Source: JBFMDN01 sp040753915
GTDB taxonomy: Bacteria > Desulfobacterota > Desulfomonilia > Desulfomonilales > Desulfomonilaceae
Length of the DNA stretch: 64,000 bases
Assembly (NCBI GenBank): GCA_040753915.1
Contig: JBFMDN010000002.1
Coordinates: 1-64,000, forward strand
Direction: 5' to 3'
Shown here: piece after piece, positions 1 through 8,040 of the stretch
Layout of the letters: every line of letters starts with the position of its first letter
Numbering within the stretch: the first letter of the stretch is position 1
The notes under the pieces: model-generated
The model's input: the letters and a program-made list of their open reading frames with translations, nothing else
The model's database searches: none
What the model was told of the DNA's origin: nothing
Position numbers and translations under genes: made by a program

Positions 1-66
1 CCGGCGAAAGCCGGAATCCAGTCCTTCCAATATGTTATGGACCCCGGCTTTCGCCGGGGTGACGGG
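1..66. repeat. Palindromic intergenic repeat (CCGGCGAAAGCCGG type)
   Basis: The stretch starts with CCGGCGAAAGCCGGAATCC and ends with CCCCGGCTTTCGCCGGGG, so the two ends are inverted copies that can fold into a hairpin. Short elements of this form are common dispersed repeats in bacterial intergenic DNA. Its left end may lie outside the window. No coding potential is seen. Confidence 0.6.
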
Positions 67-121
67 GTCCTTGTTAAGTCAACGGACTGAAATCACGTGA
101 TGTCATCCACGAAGTTAACGC

Positions 122-300
122 CTATGCTCCCAGAGGGAGAGGGAGCCGGAAGAATCCCCCGTCCCCCGCTCTCTCGCGGTACCCTCGAAAATCAGTGAGT
201 ACCGCAACCCAACATACAAGGGTCAGGGTGAGGGGGTGTGCCACGATTGTCACGGACTGGCGGCTTTTGAGACACTTTCGGATGCCCGTCCCACCGAGAG
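122..300 (-). repeat. Dispersed repeat family A, copy 1
   Basis: Read on the minus strand this segment matches 53813-53955: both carry GACGGGCATC, AAGTGTCTCAAAAGC, then GGCACACCCCCTCACCCTGA or a near copy, and end with CCGGCTCCCTCTCCCTCTGG. Copy 1 has a different central insert of about 50 bp. No gene is evident. The rest of 1-571 also holds no convincing gene. Confidence 0.6.
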
Positions 301-469
301 GACGAGCCTCCAACGATAGAAGACTCAGTGGAATCAGGGACAGCGACCGACATTCCTCCTTCCTTCCGGGAGACCGGCGGTCGCCCTTACCGTCGTGCCC
401 TGCCACTGTGTCCCCATGACTTGGTCACTGGTTTGCGCAGTTTGTCGGCAACATGTTGTTGCGCATTGC

Positions 470-540
470 TTTGGCCTGACCACGGACCTCGCCGCCATCC
501 TAGAGGCGTGCCACCGCAATCGGGTCAGCCGCATCGCCCC
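470..540. repeat. Dispersed repeat family F, copy 1
   Basis: The segment containing CTCGCCGCCAT and GTGCCACCGC resembles 21325-21390. On the minus strand both copies read LTR-x-RWH-x-SRMAAR in one frame, but no start or longer conserved protein is visible. It is probably a decayed mobile or gene fragment just downstream of aroQ. Confidence 0.4.
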
Positions 541-571
541 CAACACGCGACGGTAGATCCGCTATCCCGAC

Positions 572-1018
572 CTAAGTCTGCGAACGTGCGGCCGACAGCT
601 TCATGAGAGCGATGAGCCCCAAGTAGTACGATTCGACTCCGAAACCGCAGATCTGGCCCACACATGCGCTCGCGGTAATCGAAGTGTGGCGAAATTCCTC
701 GCGTGCATGAATGTTGGACAGGTGCACCTCCACGGTGGGCAGACCGACGGCCGCAATCGCGTCTCTCAGAGCTACGCTCGTATGGGTGTACCCTCCGGGA
801 TTGATGATCACCCCGTCAGCCCATTTCATTGCTTCGTGAAGCGCGTCGATGAGTGCCCCCTCACTGTTTGATTGAATGCAGCGAACTTCTACTCCAAGGC
901 AGGATGCCTGTTCCTGCAGGTACCTGTCGACATCGCCCAAGGTCGCCAAGCCGTAAACCTCGGGCTCCCTCTTTCCCAGAAGGTTCAGATTCGGTCCATG
1001 AACGACAAGGAATTTCAA
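572..1018 (-). CDS. aroQ: Type II 3-dehydroquinate dehydratase
   Basis: A 148-residue protein of normal length for the type II (dodecameric) dehydroquinase, which removes water from 3-dehydroquinate to give 3-dehydroshikimate in the shikimate pathway. Family motifs are plain: HGPNLNLLGKREP at the N-terminus (active-site Asn, Arg and flexible lid), QSNSEG, INPGGYTHTSVALRDA, and EVHLSNIHAREEFR. The start is TTG, supported by a strong ribosome site GGGAGGTG just upstream; no better ATG exists. It lies downstream of the other aro genes on the same strand but is separated from aroK/B by about 930 bp of repeats, so it may be transcribed separately. Confidence 0.95.
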   Translation of the reverse strand: MKFLVVHGPNLNLLGKREPEVYGLATLGDVDRYLQEQASCLGVEVRCIQSNSEGALIDALHEAMKWADGVIINPGGYTHTSVALRDAIAAVGLPTVEVHLSNIHAREEFRHTSITASACVGQICGFGVESYYLGLIALMKLSAARSQT

Positions 1019-1220
1019 TTGCCACCTCCCTGAGAGACGTATTCCGGCACGGGCGGGTTTGAATCCCGCCCGTACAGCGCGATTCCTGGCACGGATCTCC
1101 CGTAGCGCCGGCGTCTCGCCGGTACTCTTTCCTTAGGCTTGCTTCAATGGGAAGGCGGGTTTAAAGAAACTGTCTCGGAATTGCGGCAAATGTTAAGATC
1201 GTGGCATGCTTCTTTTTTAG
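1019..1220. repeat. Intergenic repeats including a GTAGCGCCGGCG palindrome
   Basis: The stretch holds CGGGCGGGTTTGAATCCCGCCCG near 1048-1071 (a palindrome, not a tRNA) and the palindrome GTAGCGCCGGCGTCTCGCCG at 1102-1121. The latter recurs inverted at 1812-1835 and in variant form at 9519-9540 and 21239-21260. No gene is seen. Confidence 0.5.
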
Positions 1221-1600
1221 CACCCTCACCCTAGCCCTCTCCCGAAGGGAGAGGGGACTTGCAACCGCCCGGAATGGCAGAACCCTCTTCCGAAAGGAGG
1301 AGGGACTTGCAACCTCCCGGAATGACAGAACCCTCTTCCGAAGGGAGGAGGGACTTGCAACCTCCCGGAATGACAGAACCCTCTNNNNNNNNNNNNNNNN
1401 NNNNNNNNNNNNNNNNNNNNNNNNNNNNNNNNNNNNNNNNNNNNNNNNNNNNNNNNNNNNNNNNNNNNNNNNNNNNNNNNNNNNGGAGGAGGGACTTGCA
1501 ACCTCCCGGAATGACAGAACCCTCTTCCGAAGGGAGGAGGGACTTGCAACCTCCCGGAATGACAGAACCCTCTCCCTCTGGGAGAGGGTGGGGTGAGGGC
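1221..1600. repeat. 48-bp tandem repeat array flanked by inverted arms
   Basis: Units of exactly 48 bp (GCAACCTCCCGGAATGACAG, then AACCCTCTTCCGAAGGGAGG, then AGGGACTT) start at 1261, 1309, 1357, 1498 and 1546 and surround an assembly gap. The whole block is bounded by inverted arms CACCCTCACCCTAGCCCTCT (from 1221) and GAGAGGGTGGGGTGAGGG (to 1599). Open frames across it are side-effects of a period divisible by three. The rest of the interval to 1944 holds only degenerate repeats, including the palindrome at 1812-1835. Confidence 0.85.
1385..1484. other. Assembly gap (100 N)
   Basis: Exactly 100 unresolved bases inside the tandem array, typical of a nominal gap. The repeat phase on either side is not compatible with 100 bp if the 48-bp period holds. 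Confidence 0.98.
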
Positions 1601-1944
1601 TCCAAGGCAGTATCCTTCGTCACCGTACCACTTTTTCTGCTGTTTCCCGAGTCTTGAGACAGTTTCTAAAACCCGCCCCTACCGGCACTGGAAAGGTACT
1701 TCTACCGCAGAGTTAACCCGGCTCACCGCAGAGGGTAGCAGGTTTCAAACCTCCCCTTCCCTGAGCAAAACTGAAGCAACTACGCAACCGCATTTACCTG
1801 AAAGTACCCGATTACCGGCGAGACACCGGCGCTACGAAGACAGGAGTCGGGCGTCTCGTGGCCGCCGTCGACGGCCCAGCGGGTCGCGGACTTTCATGCT
1901 CCGTTGTAGCTGCGAGATCATGGATGTTTCATGAAAACAACCAC

Positions 1945-3528
1945 CTAGCGCTCCCTGATGCTTTCGAGAATTTCCTCCACAAGCGCTGGATCCACTGACC
2001 TTCCGTGTACGACCGCTCCCACGTCGGTGATGAGGACAAAGCGCATGCGGCCCTCCAAGACTTTCTTGTCGGCAAGCATTGCCTCAATCAGGTCCTTGGG
2101 AGAAAATCTATGGCGGAGAGGCAGGCCCACAGCTCCGAGGAGCCGTTCGATTCGCTCCACCACATCCTCGGAGCACAGCCCCATACGGGACGAAATGCGT
2201 GCTGCCGCCACAATGCCCACTGCCACCGCATCACCGTGCGCCATTCCATACCGACTGCATTTCTCCAGTGCATGGCCCACTGTGTGGCCTAGGTTGAGCA
2301 CTTCTCGCAATCCCGATTCGAAGGGATCTGTCTCCACGACGCGAATTTTCACCGCTACCGAGCGCTGCACGAGCTCGGGAGACAAAGGTTGCCCCCTCTC
2401 CAACAGCCGAAACACCTCGGGGTCGCCGATCACGGCATGTTTGATGAGCTCGGCCATGCCCATTCTCGTCTCGGAAGGGGGAAGTGTGAGGAGCGTCTTC
2501 GTGTCTGCCACTACTGCGAGTGGCTGTTTGAACGATCCCGCCAGATTCTTGCCTTGCACCAGGTCTATGCCCGTCTTGCCGCCAACGCTGGAGTCCACCA
2601 TCGCGAGCAGAGTCGTCGGGCATTGCACGAGAGCGACCCCCCTCATGTACGTGGCAGCAGCGAAACCCGCCAAATCCCCCACGACACCGCCCCCCAGAGC
2701 AATGACCGCCCCTCTCCGGTCCAGTCCGCCAGCCACGAAGGCACTGTAGAGGTCCGTTAGCCCGGCCAGACTCTTGCTCTGCTCTCCTGCCTCTATCGTG
2801 CAGGCAAAAGGAGCGAATCCCACCGATTCCAGACCGGACATGACATCGTGCAAGTACAAGGGGGCCACATTGGTGTCGGTCACCACTGCCACGCGCGACG
2901 TGATACCCCTATCTCGGAGCACGTCCCCGATTCGGTAAAGCGCACCATGACCCAGTAACAAGGGATATCCGCCCGTGTCCGAAGTCGTCACGGCACTGTA
3001 ACTCACGGTGTCACCGCCGTGCTTCAAGATTCCGATCACGCGCTCCGCTGCCTCGTCTTCCGATAAACCGGTAGTGTCGACGTGGAATGGGACTGCGGAA
3101 TAGGCAGGGCGCCTTTTCTGAAGAAGCTCCTCGATGGTCCGGCTCACATCCTTGCCGTCGAGCATGGGTCTGGATAGCGCGGTCCCCACCCTCGCTCGAA
3201 TCTCAGCGGGGGAACAGGTCAAGTAGATGGGAGTCCCTGCCGCAAATAGCATTTTGCGATTAACAGGGTTGACAGGCATGCCTCCACCCGTCGCGATCAC
3301 AACGTCGCGCATGGATTCGAGATTCCCGCACCATGCCTGCTCCAGCGCCCTGAAATGGTCTTCTCCGTACTTCTGGAACAGCTCGGAAATACTCATCCCT
3401 GCGCCGCGCTCGATTTCCTCGTCCGTGTCCAGAAATTGCCAGCCCATGCGCCGTGCAACGATTCGGCCGACAGCGGTCTTTCCCGTCCCCATGAATCCTG
3501 TGAGAATGACATTGTTTGGACGCGTCAT
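1945..3528 (-). CDS. aroKB: Bifunctional shikimate kinase / 3-dehydroquinate synthase (AroK-AroB fusion)
   Basis: A 527-residue fusion. Residues about 1-170 are shikimate kinase: P-loop GFMGTGKT at 11-18, shikimate-binding D34/D36 (LDTD), GGG at 81-83 and lid RPxY near 140-143. Residues about 185-527 are dehydroquinate synthase: NAD-binding GGGVVGDLAGF at 280-290, PTTLLAMVDSSVGGKTG, and zinc ligands E360 (GMAELIKH), H414 (NLGHTVGH) and H431. The enzyme thus carries out steps 2 and 5 of the shikimate pathway. Both domains look complete. It lies 81 bp after aroC in the same direction. No clear ribosome site precedes the ATG. AroB-AroK order and fusions vary between bacteria; here the kinase comes first. 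Confidence 0.95.
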   Translation of the reverse strand: MTRPNNVILTGFMGTGKTAVGRIVARRMGWQFLDTDEEIERGAGMSISELFQKYGEDHFRALEQAWCGNLESMRDVVIATGGGMPVNPVNRKMLFAAGTPIYLTCSPAEIRARVGTALSRPMLDGKDVSRTIEELLQKRRPAYSAVPFHVDTTGLSEDEAAERVIGILKHGGDTVSYSAVTTSDTGGYPLLLGHGALYRIGDVLRDRGITSRVAVVTDTNVAPLYLHDVMSGLESVGFAPFACTIEAGEQSKSLAGLTDLYSAFVAGGLDRRGAVIALGGGVVGDLAGFAAATYMRGVALVQCPTTLLAMVDSSVGGKTGIDLVQGKNLAGSFKQPLAVVADTKTLLTLPPSETRMGMAELIKHAVIGDPEVFRLLERGQPLSPELVQRSVAVKIRVVETDPFESGLREVLNLGHTVGHALEKCSRYGMAHGDAVAVGIVAAARISSRMGLCSEDVVERIERLLGAVGLPLRHRFSPKDLIEAMLADKKVLEGRMRFVLITDVGAVVHGRSVDPALVEEILESIRER

Positions 3529-3609
3529 ACTCGAGTACCGTTTTCTGCAAAAGTTCCCGGCCCGACCAACCGTATTGTGAGTCGACTCCGCGTGGCCGGT
3601 CGCCTCCCC

Positions 3610-4788
3610 TCACTCATATCCAAATCTCCAGGGGACATTATCCATGGGAAGCTCGTCAACGGTACACCTTCGAAGTCGTTCGAACCGTGGTATCATCTCC
3701 TCCAGGCTGTCTCCACCGAGCTTGTCCATCAGGGCATCCGCGAGCACAAACGCGACCATTGCCTCCGCGACTACGCACGCCCGAGGAACAGCGCATACGT
3801 CGCTTCGCTCGTATAGAGTGTAGGCCTCCTTTCCAGTGGCCAAATCTACAGAGGCCATCCCTTTGAGGATCGTGCTGATAGGCTTCATGGCTGCCCGGAT
3901 GACTACCGGCTCGCCAGTCGTGATGCCGCCTTCCAATCCCGCGGCCCTGTTCGTTACGCGAGAGATTGTCTTTTCTCCTCGTGGGGAGGCCATCGCAATT
4001 GCATCGTGCACCTCGCTCCCGAAGAGGCCGGCATTGTGGAACGCTGTCCCCAGCTCCACACCCTTTATGGCCGGGATCGATCCCACCGCAGCCAACAGTC
4101 GGGCGGAAAGACGCCGATCCCAATGAACATGACTGCCCAAACCAGGGGGTACCCCCAGTGCCACGCATTCGAGGACACCACCAACCGTATCCTTGTCCTC
4201 CGCAGCTTTCGAGATTTCCGCGAGCATCTTGTCCGCTGCGAGCGGGTCCGGGCACCTCACAGGACTTTCTTCCGCTCTCTGAAACAGGTCGCGATAGTCA
4301 CCGTTGATGGAAGCATGCACATTGTGGATGCTGGTAACGTAAGATCCGATAGTAACCCGAAAACGCTGGAGAAATGCACGGCAGACCGCCCCTACGGCCA
4401 CCCGAGCCGCTGTCTCTCGAGCGGACGCTCGCTCCAGCGCGAGCCTCAGGTCCCGATAGCCATACTTGATGGCCGCGGTCAAGTCCGCGTGACCGGGTCT
4501 GGGGATGGTAAACGGCTGAATGTCCCGGTCCTTCCATGCCGCAAAATCCGCATTCTTCACGACAAGACACAAGGGGCCACCAGTGGTGGATCCGGCCATA
4601 ACCCCCCCGGTTATCCGCACGCGGTCTTTCTCGATGGCCATTCGACCGCCGGACCCGAATCCCTTCTGGCGTCTCGCGAGGTCCGCGTCCACGTCCGCAG
4701 CGGAAATCGGTATGCCCGCGGGTAGTCCTTCCAGAATGACCGTTAATTCAGGTCCGTGGGATTCACCGGCGGTAAGAAATCGCAACAT
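3610..4788 (-). CDS. aroC: Chorismate synthase
   Basis: A 392-residue protein that converts 5-enolpyruvylshikimate-3-phosphate to chorismate using reduced FMN. It shows the family signatures: MLRFLTAGESHGP at the N-terminus, RRQKGFGSGGRM, IPRPGHADL, RASARETAARVAVGA (phosphate- and flavin-binding arginines), and near the end RSDVCAVPRACVVAEAMVAF. The length is slightly above the E. coli enzyme and normal for the long bacterial form. It lies between aroE (111 bp upstream) and aroK/B in the aro operon. Confidence 0.96.
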   Translation of the reverse strand: MLRFLTAGESHGPELTVILEGLPAGIPISAADVDADLARRQKGFGSGGRMAIEKDRVRITGGVMAGSTTGGPLCLVVKNADFAAWKDRDIQPFTIPRPGHADLTAAIKYGYRDLRLALERASARETAARVAVGAVCRAFLQRFRVTIGSYVTSIHNVHASINGDYRDLFQRAEESPVRCPDPLAADKMLAEISKAAEDKDTVGGVLECVALGVPPGLGSHVHWDRRLSARLLAAVGSIPAIKGVELGTAFHNAGLFGSEVHDAIAMASPRGEKTISRVTNRAAGLEGGITTGEPVVIRAAMKPISTILKGMASVDLATGKEAYTLYERSDVCAVPRACVVAEAMVAFVLADALMDKLGGDSLEEMIPRFERLRRCTVDELPMDNVPWRFGYE

Positions 4789-4899
4789 AAGCTCTTCTCG
4801 TTTCCTCGAGCGATCCTCGCTCCTACCGAGTCCGCTCCCGATCGGACAGGAATTCTGCCCATACCTATAGTCTCCTGGTCGTACGAATTCTCTCGCACG

Positions 4900-5754
4900 C
4901 TATGCAGGTGCCAGACGAGCGGCTGCCCCCCTCATCACGTCGACTGGGGCGTCCATCCCAGTCCAAATGCGGAAGGATTCCGCAGCCTGGTAAACAAGCA
5001 TGCCAAGGCCATTGGCGGCAGTGGCTCCCGCGGCTTTCCCTTGCTCCATAAATCGTGTGAGCGCGGGAGCGTACACAAGATCGTACGCGAGCTTGCACCG
5101 CGGGAACGGAATCTCCTCGGGCCAGGGGGACGCTTCGACCATGGGAGCCATTCCCAAGGGGGTCGAGTTGACCACTATGTCCACATCTCCACCCACCCGA
5201 GCGCATCGGTCGGAGGGGACAAAGACGGTTTCGCACCCGGCGGCCAGGCTCCGCAGATCTCTCGCCATCGCCTCTCCTTTCCCACTATTTCTGGAAGAAC
5301 ACATGATGAGCCTTGCTCCAGAAATGGCGAGAGCGTACCCAACTGCGCGCGCAGCCCCGCCCGCCCCCAGGATCAATACACGCAGCCCCCCGGGGTCTAT
5401 TCCAAGCTCTTGAATGTCTCGTAGAAAACCTAGCCAGTCGGTATTGTCACCTCGCAAGGCTCCGCGCTCAACGCTCACGGTGTTCACCGCCCCTATCGCC
5501 TGTGCCTCGGGGGAGAACGAATGGAGATACTCCATCACACGTTCCTTGTGCGGAACCGTCACGTTCACACCTCGAACGCCCAAGGCCGGCAACCCCGAGA
5601 GAGCCTCGCTCAGAGCGTCGGGCTCCACCCGGAATGGCACATACACCCAGTCGAGTCCTGATTTCTTAAAGGCCGCATTGTGCATGGCCGGACTGAGGCT
5701 GTGAGACACTGGACAGCCCACAATGCCCACCACCGTAGTGGTTCCCGCTACCAT
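4900..5754 (-). CDS. aroE: Shikimate dehydrogenase (NADP+)
   Basis: A 284-residue protein that reduces 3-dehydroshikimate to shikimate. Motifs: GCPVSHSLSPAMHN near the N-terminus, VNVTVPHKERV with the catalytic lysine, GAVNT, the DNTDWLGF shikimate-binding site, NADP-binding GAGGAARAVGYAL, VVNSTPLGM and the C-terminal NGLGMLVYQAA. The reading frame is open much further upstream but that part overlaps aroA. The ATG at 5754 gives the natural N-terminus and overlaps the aroA stop by 7 nt, which suggests translational coupling. Confidence 0.95.
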   Translation of the reverse strand: MVAGTTTVVGIVGCPVSHSLSPAMHNAAFKKSGLDWVYVPFRVEPDALSEALSGLPALGVRGVNVTVPHKERVMEYLHSFSPEAQAIGAVNTVSVERGALRGDNTDWLGFLRDIQELGIDPGGLRVLILGAGGAARAVGYALAISGARLIMCSSRNSGKGEAMARDLRSLAAGCETVFVPSDRCARVGGDVDIVVNSTPLGMAPMVEASPWPEEIPFPRCKLAYDLVYAPALTRFMEQGKAAGATAANGLGMLVYQAAESFRIWTGMDAPVDVMRGAAARLAPA

Positions 5755-7094
5755 GATACGTCCGCACCGAGTCTCTTGAGAGTGGCCGGAAATCCGGGAA
5801 AGGAATCTTCGATTACCTCCCAGCCCTCCACCACGGTTTCTCCTTCGGCCACCAGCCCTGCAATTGCCAAGCTCATTGCCAGGCGGTGGTCGCCCCGGCC
5901 ATTGACAAGATTGCCCTTCAGTCGGGTCGGTCCTTGGACTACAAAGCCATCCTCTTGCGGCTCGATTTGGGCGCCCAGCTTGCCGAGCTCTTCGCACAAG
6001 GCCTGTATCCTGTCGCTTTCCTTTACACGCAATTCAGCGGCGTCCTTCACGACGGTGAGGCCCGATGCCTGCGTTGCAGCTACCGCGAAGATGGGAAACT
6101 CGTCGATCATGCTGGTTACTTGCGCTCCTTCGATGGTAATCCCCTTGAGCTCACTGGTCTGAGCTTGCAGATCGGCGACGGGTTCCCACTCCGTTGATTC
6201 TTTCACGGGCTCGACGCGCACCGAGGCGCCCATACGCGTCAAGACATCCACAAGCCCCACCCGGCCGGGATTGATACACACCCCCGGCAGATCGATCCTC
6301 GAATCGGGCACGAGCGTCCCGGCCACGAGGAGAAACGCCGCAGAAGACGGATCTGCAGGCAATTTTAAATCGAACGACGGAAGGACGGAAACACCATCGT
6401 GCAGAAAAACCACGTGCCGGCCGTCAGGTTCCACCCGCTGCTCGATTTCTGCCCCAAGCCACCTGAGCAGTCGCTCAGTGTGGTCCCTGCTCGTGTGAGG
6501 CTCCGAAACCGCGGTAGGGCCCTTGGACAACAAGCCTGCCAGGAGCAACGCGGATTTCACCTGTGCGCTTGCAACCGTGAGCCTGTGAGAGGACGGCCGC
6601 AACGAGCCAGGCTGGAATCTAAGGGGTGCCCTGTCCTCCCTGGAGCTTATCACCGCGCCTTTGGCTATGAGGGGCTTTATTACCCGCCCCATGGGGCGCT
6701 CCCGAAGGCGATCGTTTCCGTCGAGAGTGGATGGGAACGGCTGAGCAGCCAGGACCCCTGCCAGCAGCCGCATAGTAGTCGCAGACCCCCGGCAGTCCAA
6801 TGGTCGATTCGGACGGCTCAAACCCCGAAATCCCCTTCCTTGCACAATTACGCGCCCCGAACCGCCGGACAAGCTCGGGGACGCCTCCAACTCGATCTGA
6901 ATTCCCAGATCCTGCAAGCAGTCAATCATCGCCTCGGTCACGCCTGCAACGAGACAATTTTCGACCCGTGACTCCCCCTCTGCAAGGGCAGCGATCAATA
7001 ATGCCCGGTGGGAAATTGACTTGTCTCCGGAAAGCTCCACAATGCCCCGAAGACTGCCCGACGATCGAATACGCAAACGGGGTGTTTCAGCCAT
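5748..7094 (-). CDS. aroA: 3-phosphoshikimate 1-carboxyvinyltransferase (EPSP synthase)
   Basis: A 448-residue enzyme joining phosphoenolpyruvate to shikimate-3-phosphate. It carries GDKSISHRALLIAALAEG near the N-terminus, DCRGSATTMRLLAG, LRERPMGRVIKPL, QVKSALLLAGL, SRDHTERLLRWLG, FPIFAVAATQASG and LRVKESDRIQAL. The frame also allows an ATG at 7118, but the ATG at 7094 has a proper ribosome site (AAGGA about 7 nt upstream) and gives the usual N-terminus. The active-site loop here reads DCRGSATTMRLLAG, where many glyphosate-sensitive enzymes have NAGTAMR; a class II-like background is possible but not judged. Confidence 0.95.
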   Translation of the reverse strand: MAETPRLRIRSSGSLRGIVELSGDKSISHRALLIAALAEGESRVENCLVAGVTEAMIDCLQDLGIQIELEASPSLSGGSGRVIVQGRGFRGLSRPNRPLDCRGSATTMRLLAGVLAAQPFPSTLDGNDRLRERPMGRVIKPLIAKGAVISSREDRAPLRFQPGSLRPSSHRLTVASAQVKSALLLAGLLSKGPTAVSEPHTSRDHTERLLRWLGAEIEQRVEPDGRHVVFLHDGVSVLPSFDLKLPADPSSAAFLLVAGTLVPDSRIDLPGVCINPGRVGLVDVLTRMGASVRVEPVKESTEWEPVADLQAQTSELKGITIEGAQVTSMIDEFPIFAVAATQASGLTVVKDAAELRVKESDRIQALCEELGKLGAQIEPQEDGFVVQGPTRLKGNLVNGRGDHRLAMSLAIAGLVAEGETVVEGWEVIEDSFPGFPATLKRLGADVSW

Positions 7095-7119
7095 AGTGTT
7101 CCTTCGTGACGCCCCCATG

Positions 7120-7983
7120 TTATGTGAAAAGCCCCGATCTCCTGGTCCTCACCCGATGCAGCTCTCGTTCGATGGTTTCGAGATCCCCAGCTTCCACCAG
7201 TTCCTTGAGAAATCGGACCCTGCCCTCGGCCAGGTCGAGCATGGCCCGAATATGATCCCTATTGGCAGCGAGAATGTCGGTCATCATGGACACGTCGCTC
7301 GCCGCAACCCGGGAGGTGTCGCGAAACCCACTTGCGGCCAATGTCCAGACACCTGGTACCCTGGTGGACACTTCTTCCGCGACCGCCACGAGCGCGGTGG
7401 CAAGCAGGTATGGTAAGTGACTTATGCAGGCCACGACTGCGTCGTGAGTCTCCGGATCCATGATAACGCTCCGGGCGCCAACGGCTTCTATCAGCTCCTG
7501 AACAAGGCTCATGGCCGAGGACGGTGTCCTCTTCAGCGGAGTGAGCACCCAGATTCGTTCCCGAAAAAGGTCCGGATCTGCCGCATCGAGGCCGGCCACT
7601 TCTTTGCCGCACATCGGATGTCCACCGACCGGCAATACGTGCGAGGGGACCCTCTCCATAGCCTTGACTATGGTCCCCTTGACGCTCCCGAGGTCAGTGA
7701 GAACGGCCGTATGCTTGAGATACCGGGACAATCGGGTTGCCTGATCTTCTATGGTACGCACGGGTGTAGACAACACGAGGAGGTCAGCGTCAGACAGAAG
7801 GGCGTCCGGCTCAATATCCGCCCGATGGGCCGCCTTGGCAGACAAGATCGGCTCGATAGCCTCCTCTCTCCGCACAAGTCCTCGAACCTCCCTACACGCG
7901 CCGGCCTGGACGAGGGCTTTTCCGAGACTGCCTCCCATAAGACCCATGCCGGCAATGGTGACTTTGGCTTCAGCGAGCTTCAC
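7120..7983 (-). CDS. tyrA: Prephenate dehydrogenase
   Basis: A 287-residue single-domain TyrA that oxidatively decarboxylates prephenate (or arogenate) toward tyrosine. It has an N-terminal Rossmann motif GMGLMGGSLGKAL, LSTPV, DLGSVKG, GGHPMCGKEVAG with the prephenate-binding histidine, SHLPYLLATAL, and ASGFRDTSRVAASD. There is no ACT or chorismate mutase domain. The start is GTG with GAGG upstream. It sits between aroF and aroA, with 57 bp to aroF and 25 bp to the chosen aroA start, so tyrosine synthesis is coordinated with chorismate supply. Substrate specificity cannot be read from sequence alone. Confidence 0.93.
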   Translation of the reverse strand: MKLAEAKVTIAGMGLMGGSLGKALVQAGACREVRGLVRREEAIEPILSAKAAHRADIEPDALLSDADLLVLSTPVRTIEDQATRLSRYLKHTAVLTDLGSVKGTIVKAMERVPSHVLPVGGHPMCGKEVAGLDAADPDLFRERIWVLTPLKRTPSSAMSLVQELIEAVGARSVIMDPETHDAVVACISHLPYLLATALVAVAEEVSTRVPGVWTLAASGFRDTSRVAASDVSMMTDILAANRDHIRAMLDLAEGRVRFLKELVEAGDLETIERELHRVRTRRSGLFT

Positions 7984-8040
7984 GCCACTGCCTCACCGCG
8001 GGACGGTAATAGATTGAGAGAATCTCCATGGTCATGGCTC

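Noticed and set aside
1048..1071. tRNA T-loop (GGGTTTGAATCCC)
   Set aside because: It is the centre of a palindromic repeat; no acceptor stem, anticodon arm or CCA could be folded around it.
1261..1600. CRISPR array
   Set aside because: Units are direct 48-bp tandem copies without unique spacers, and no cas gene is near.
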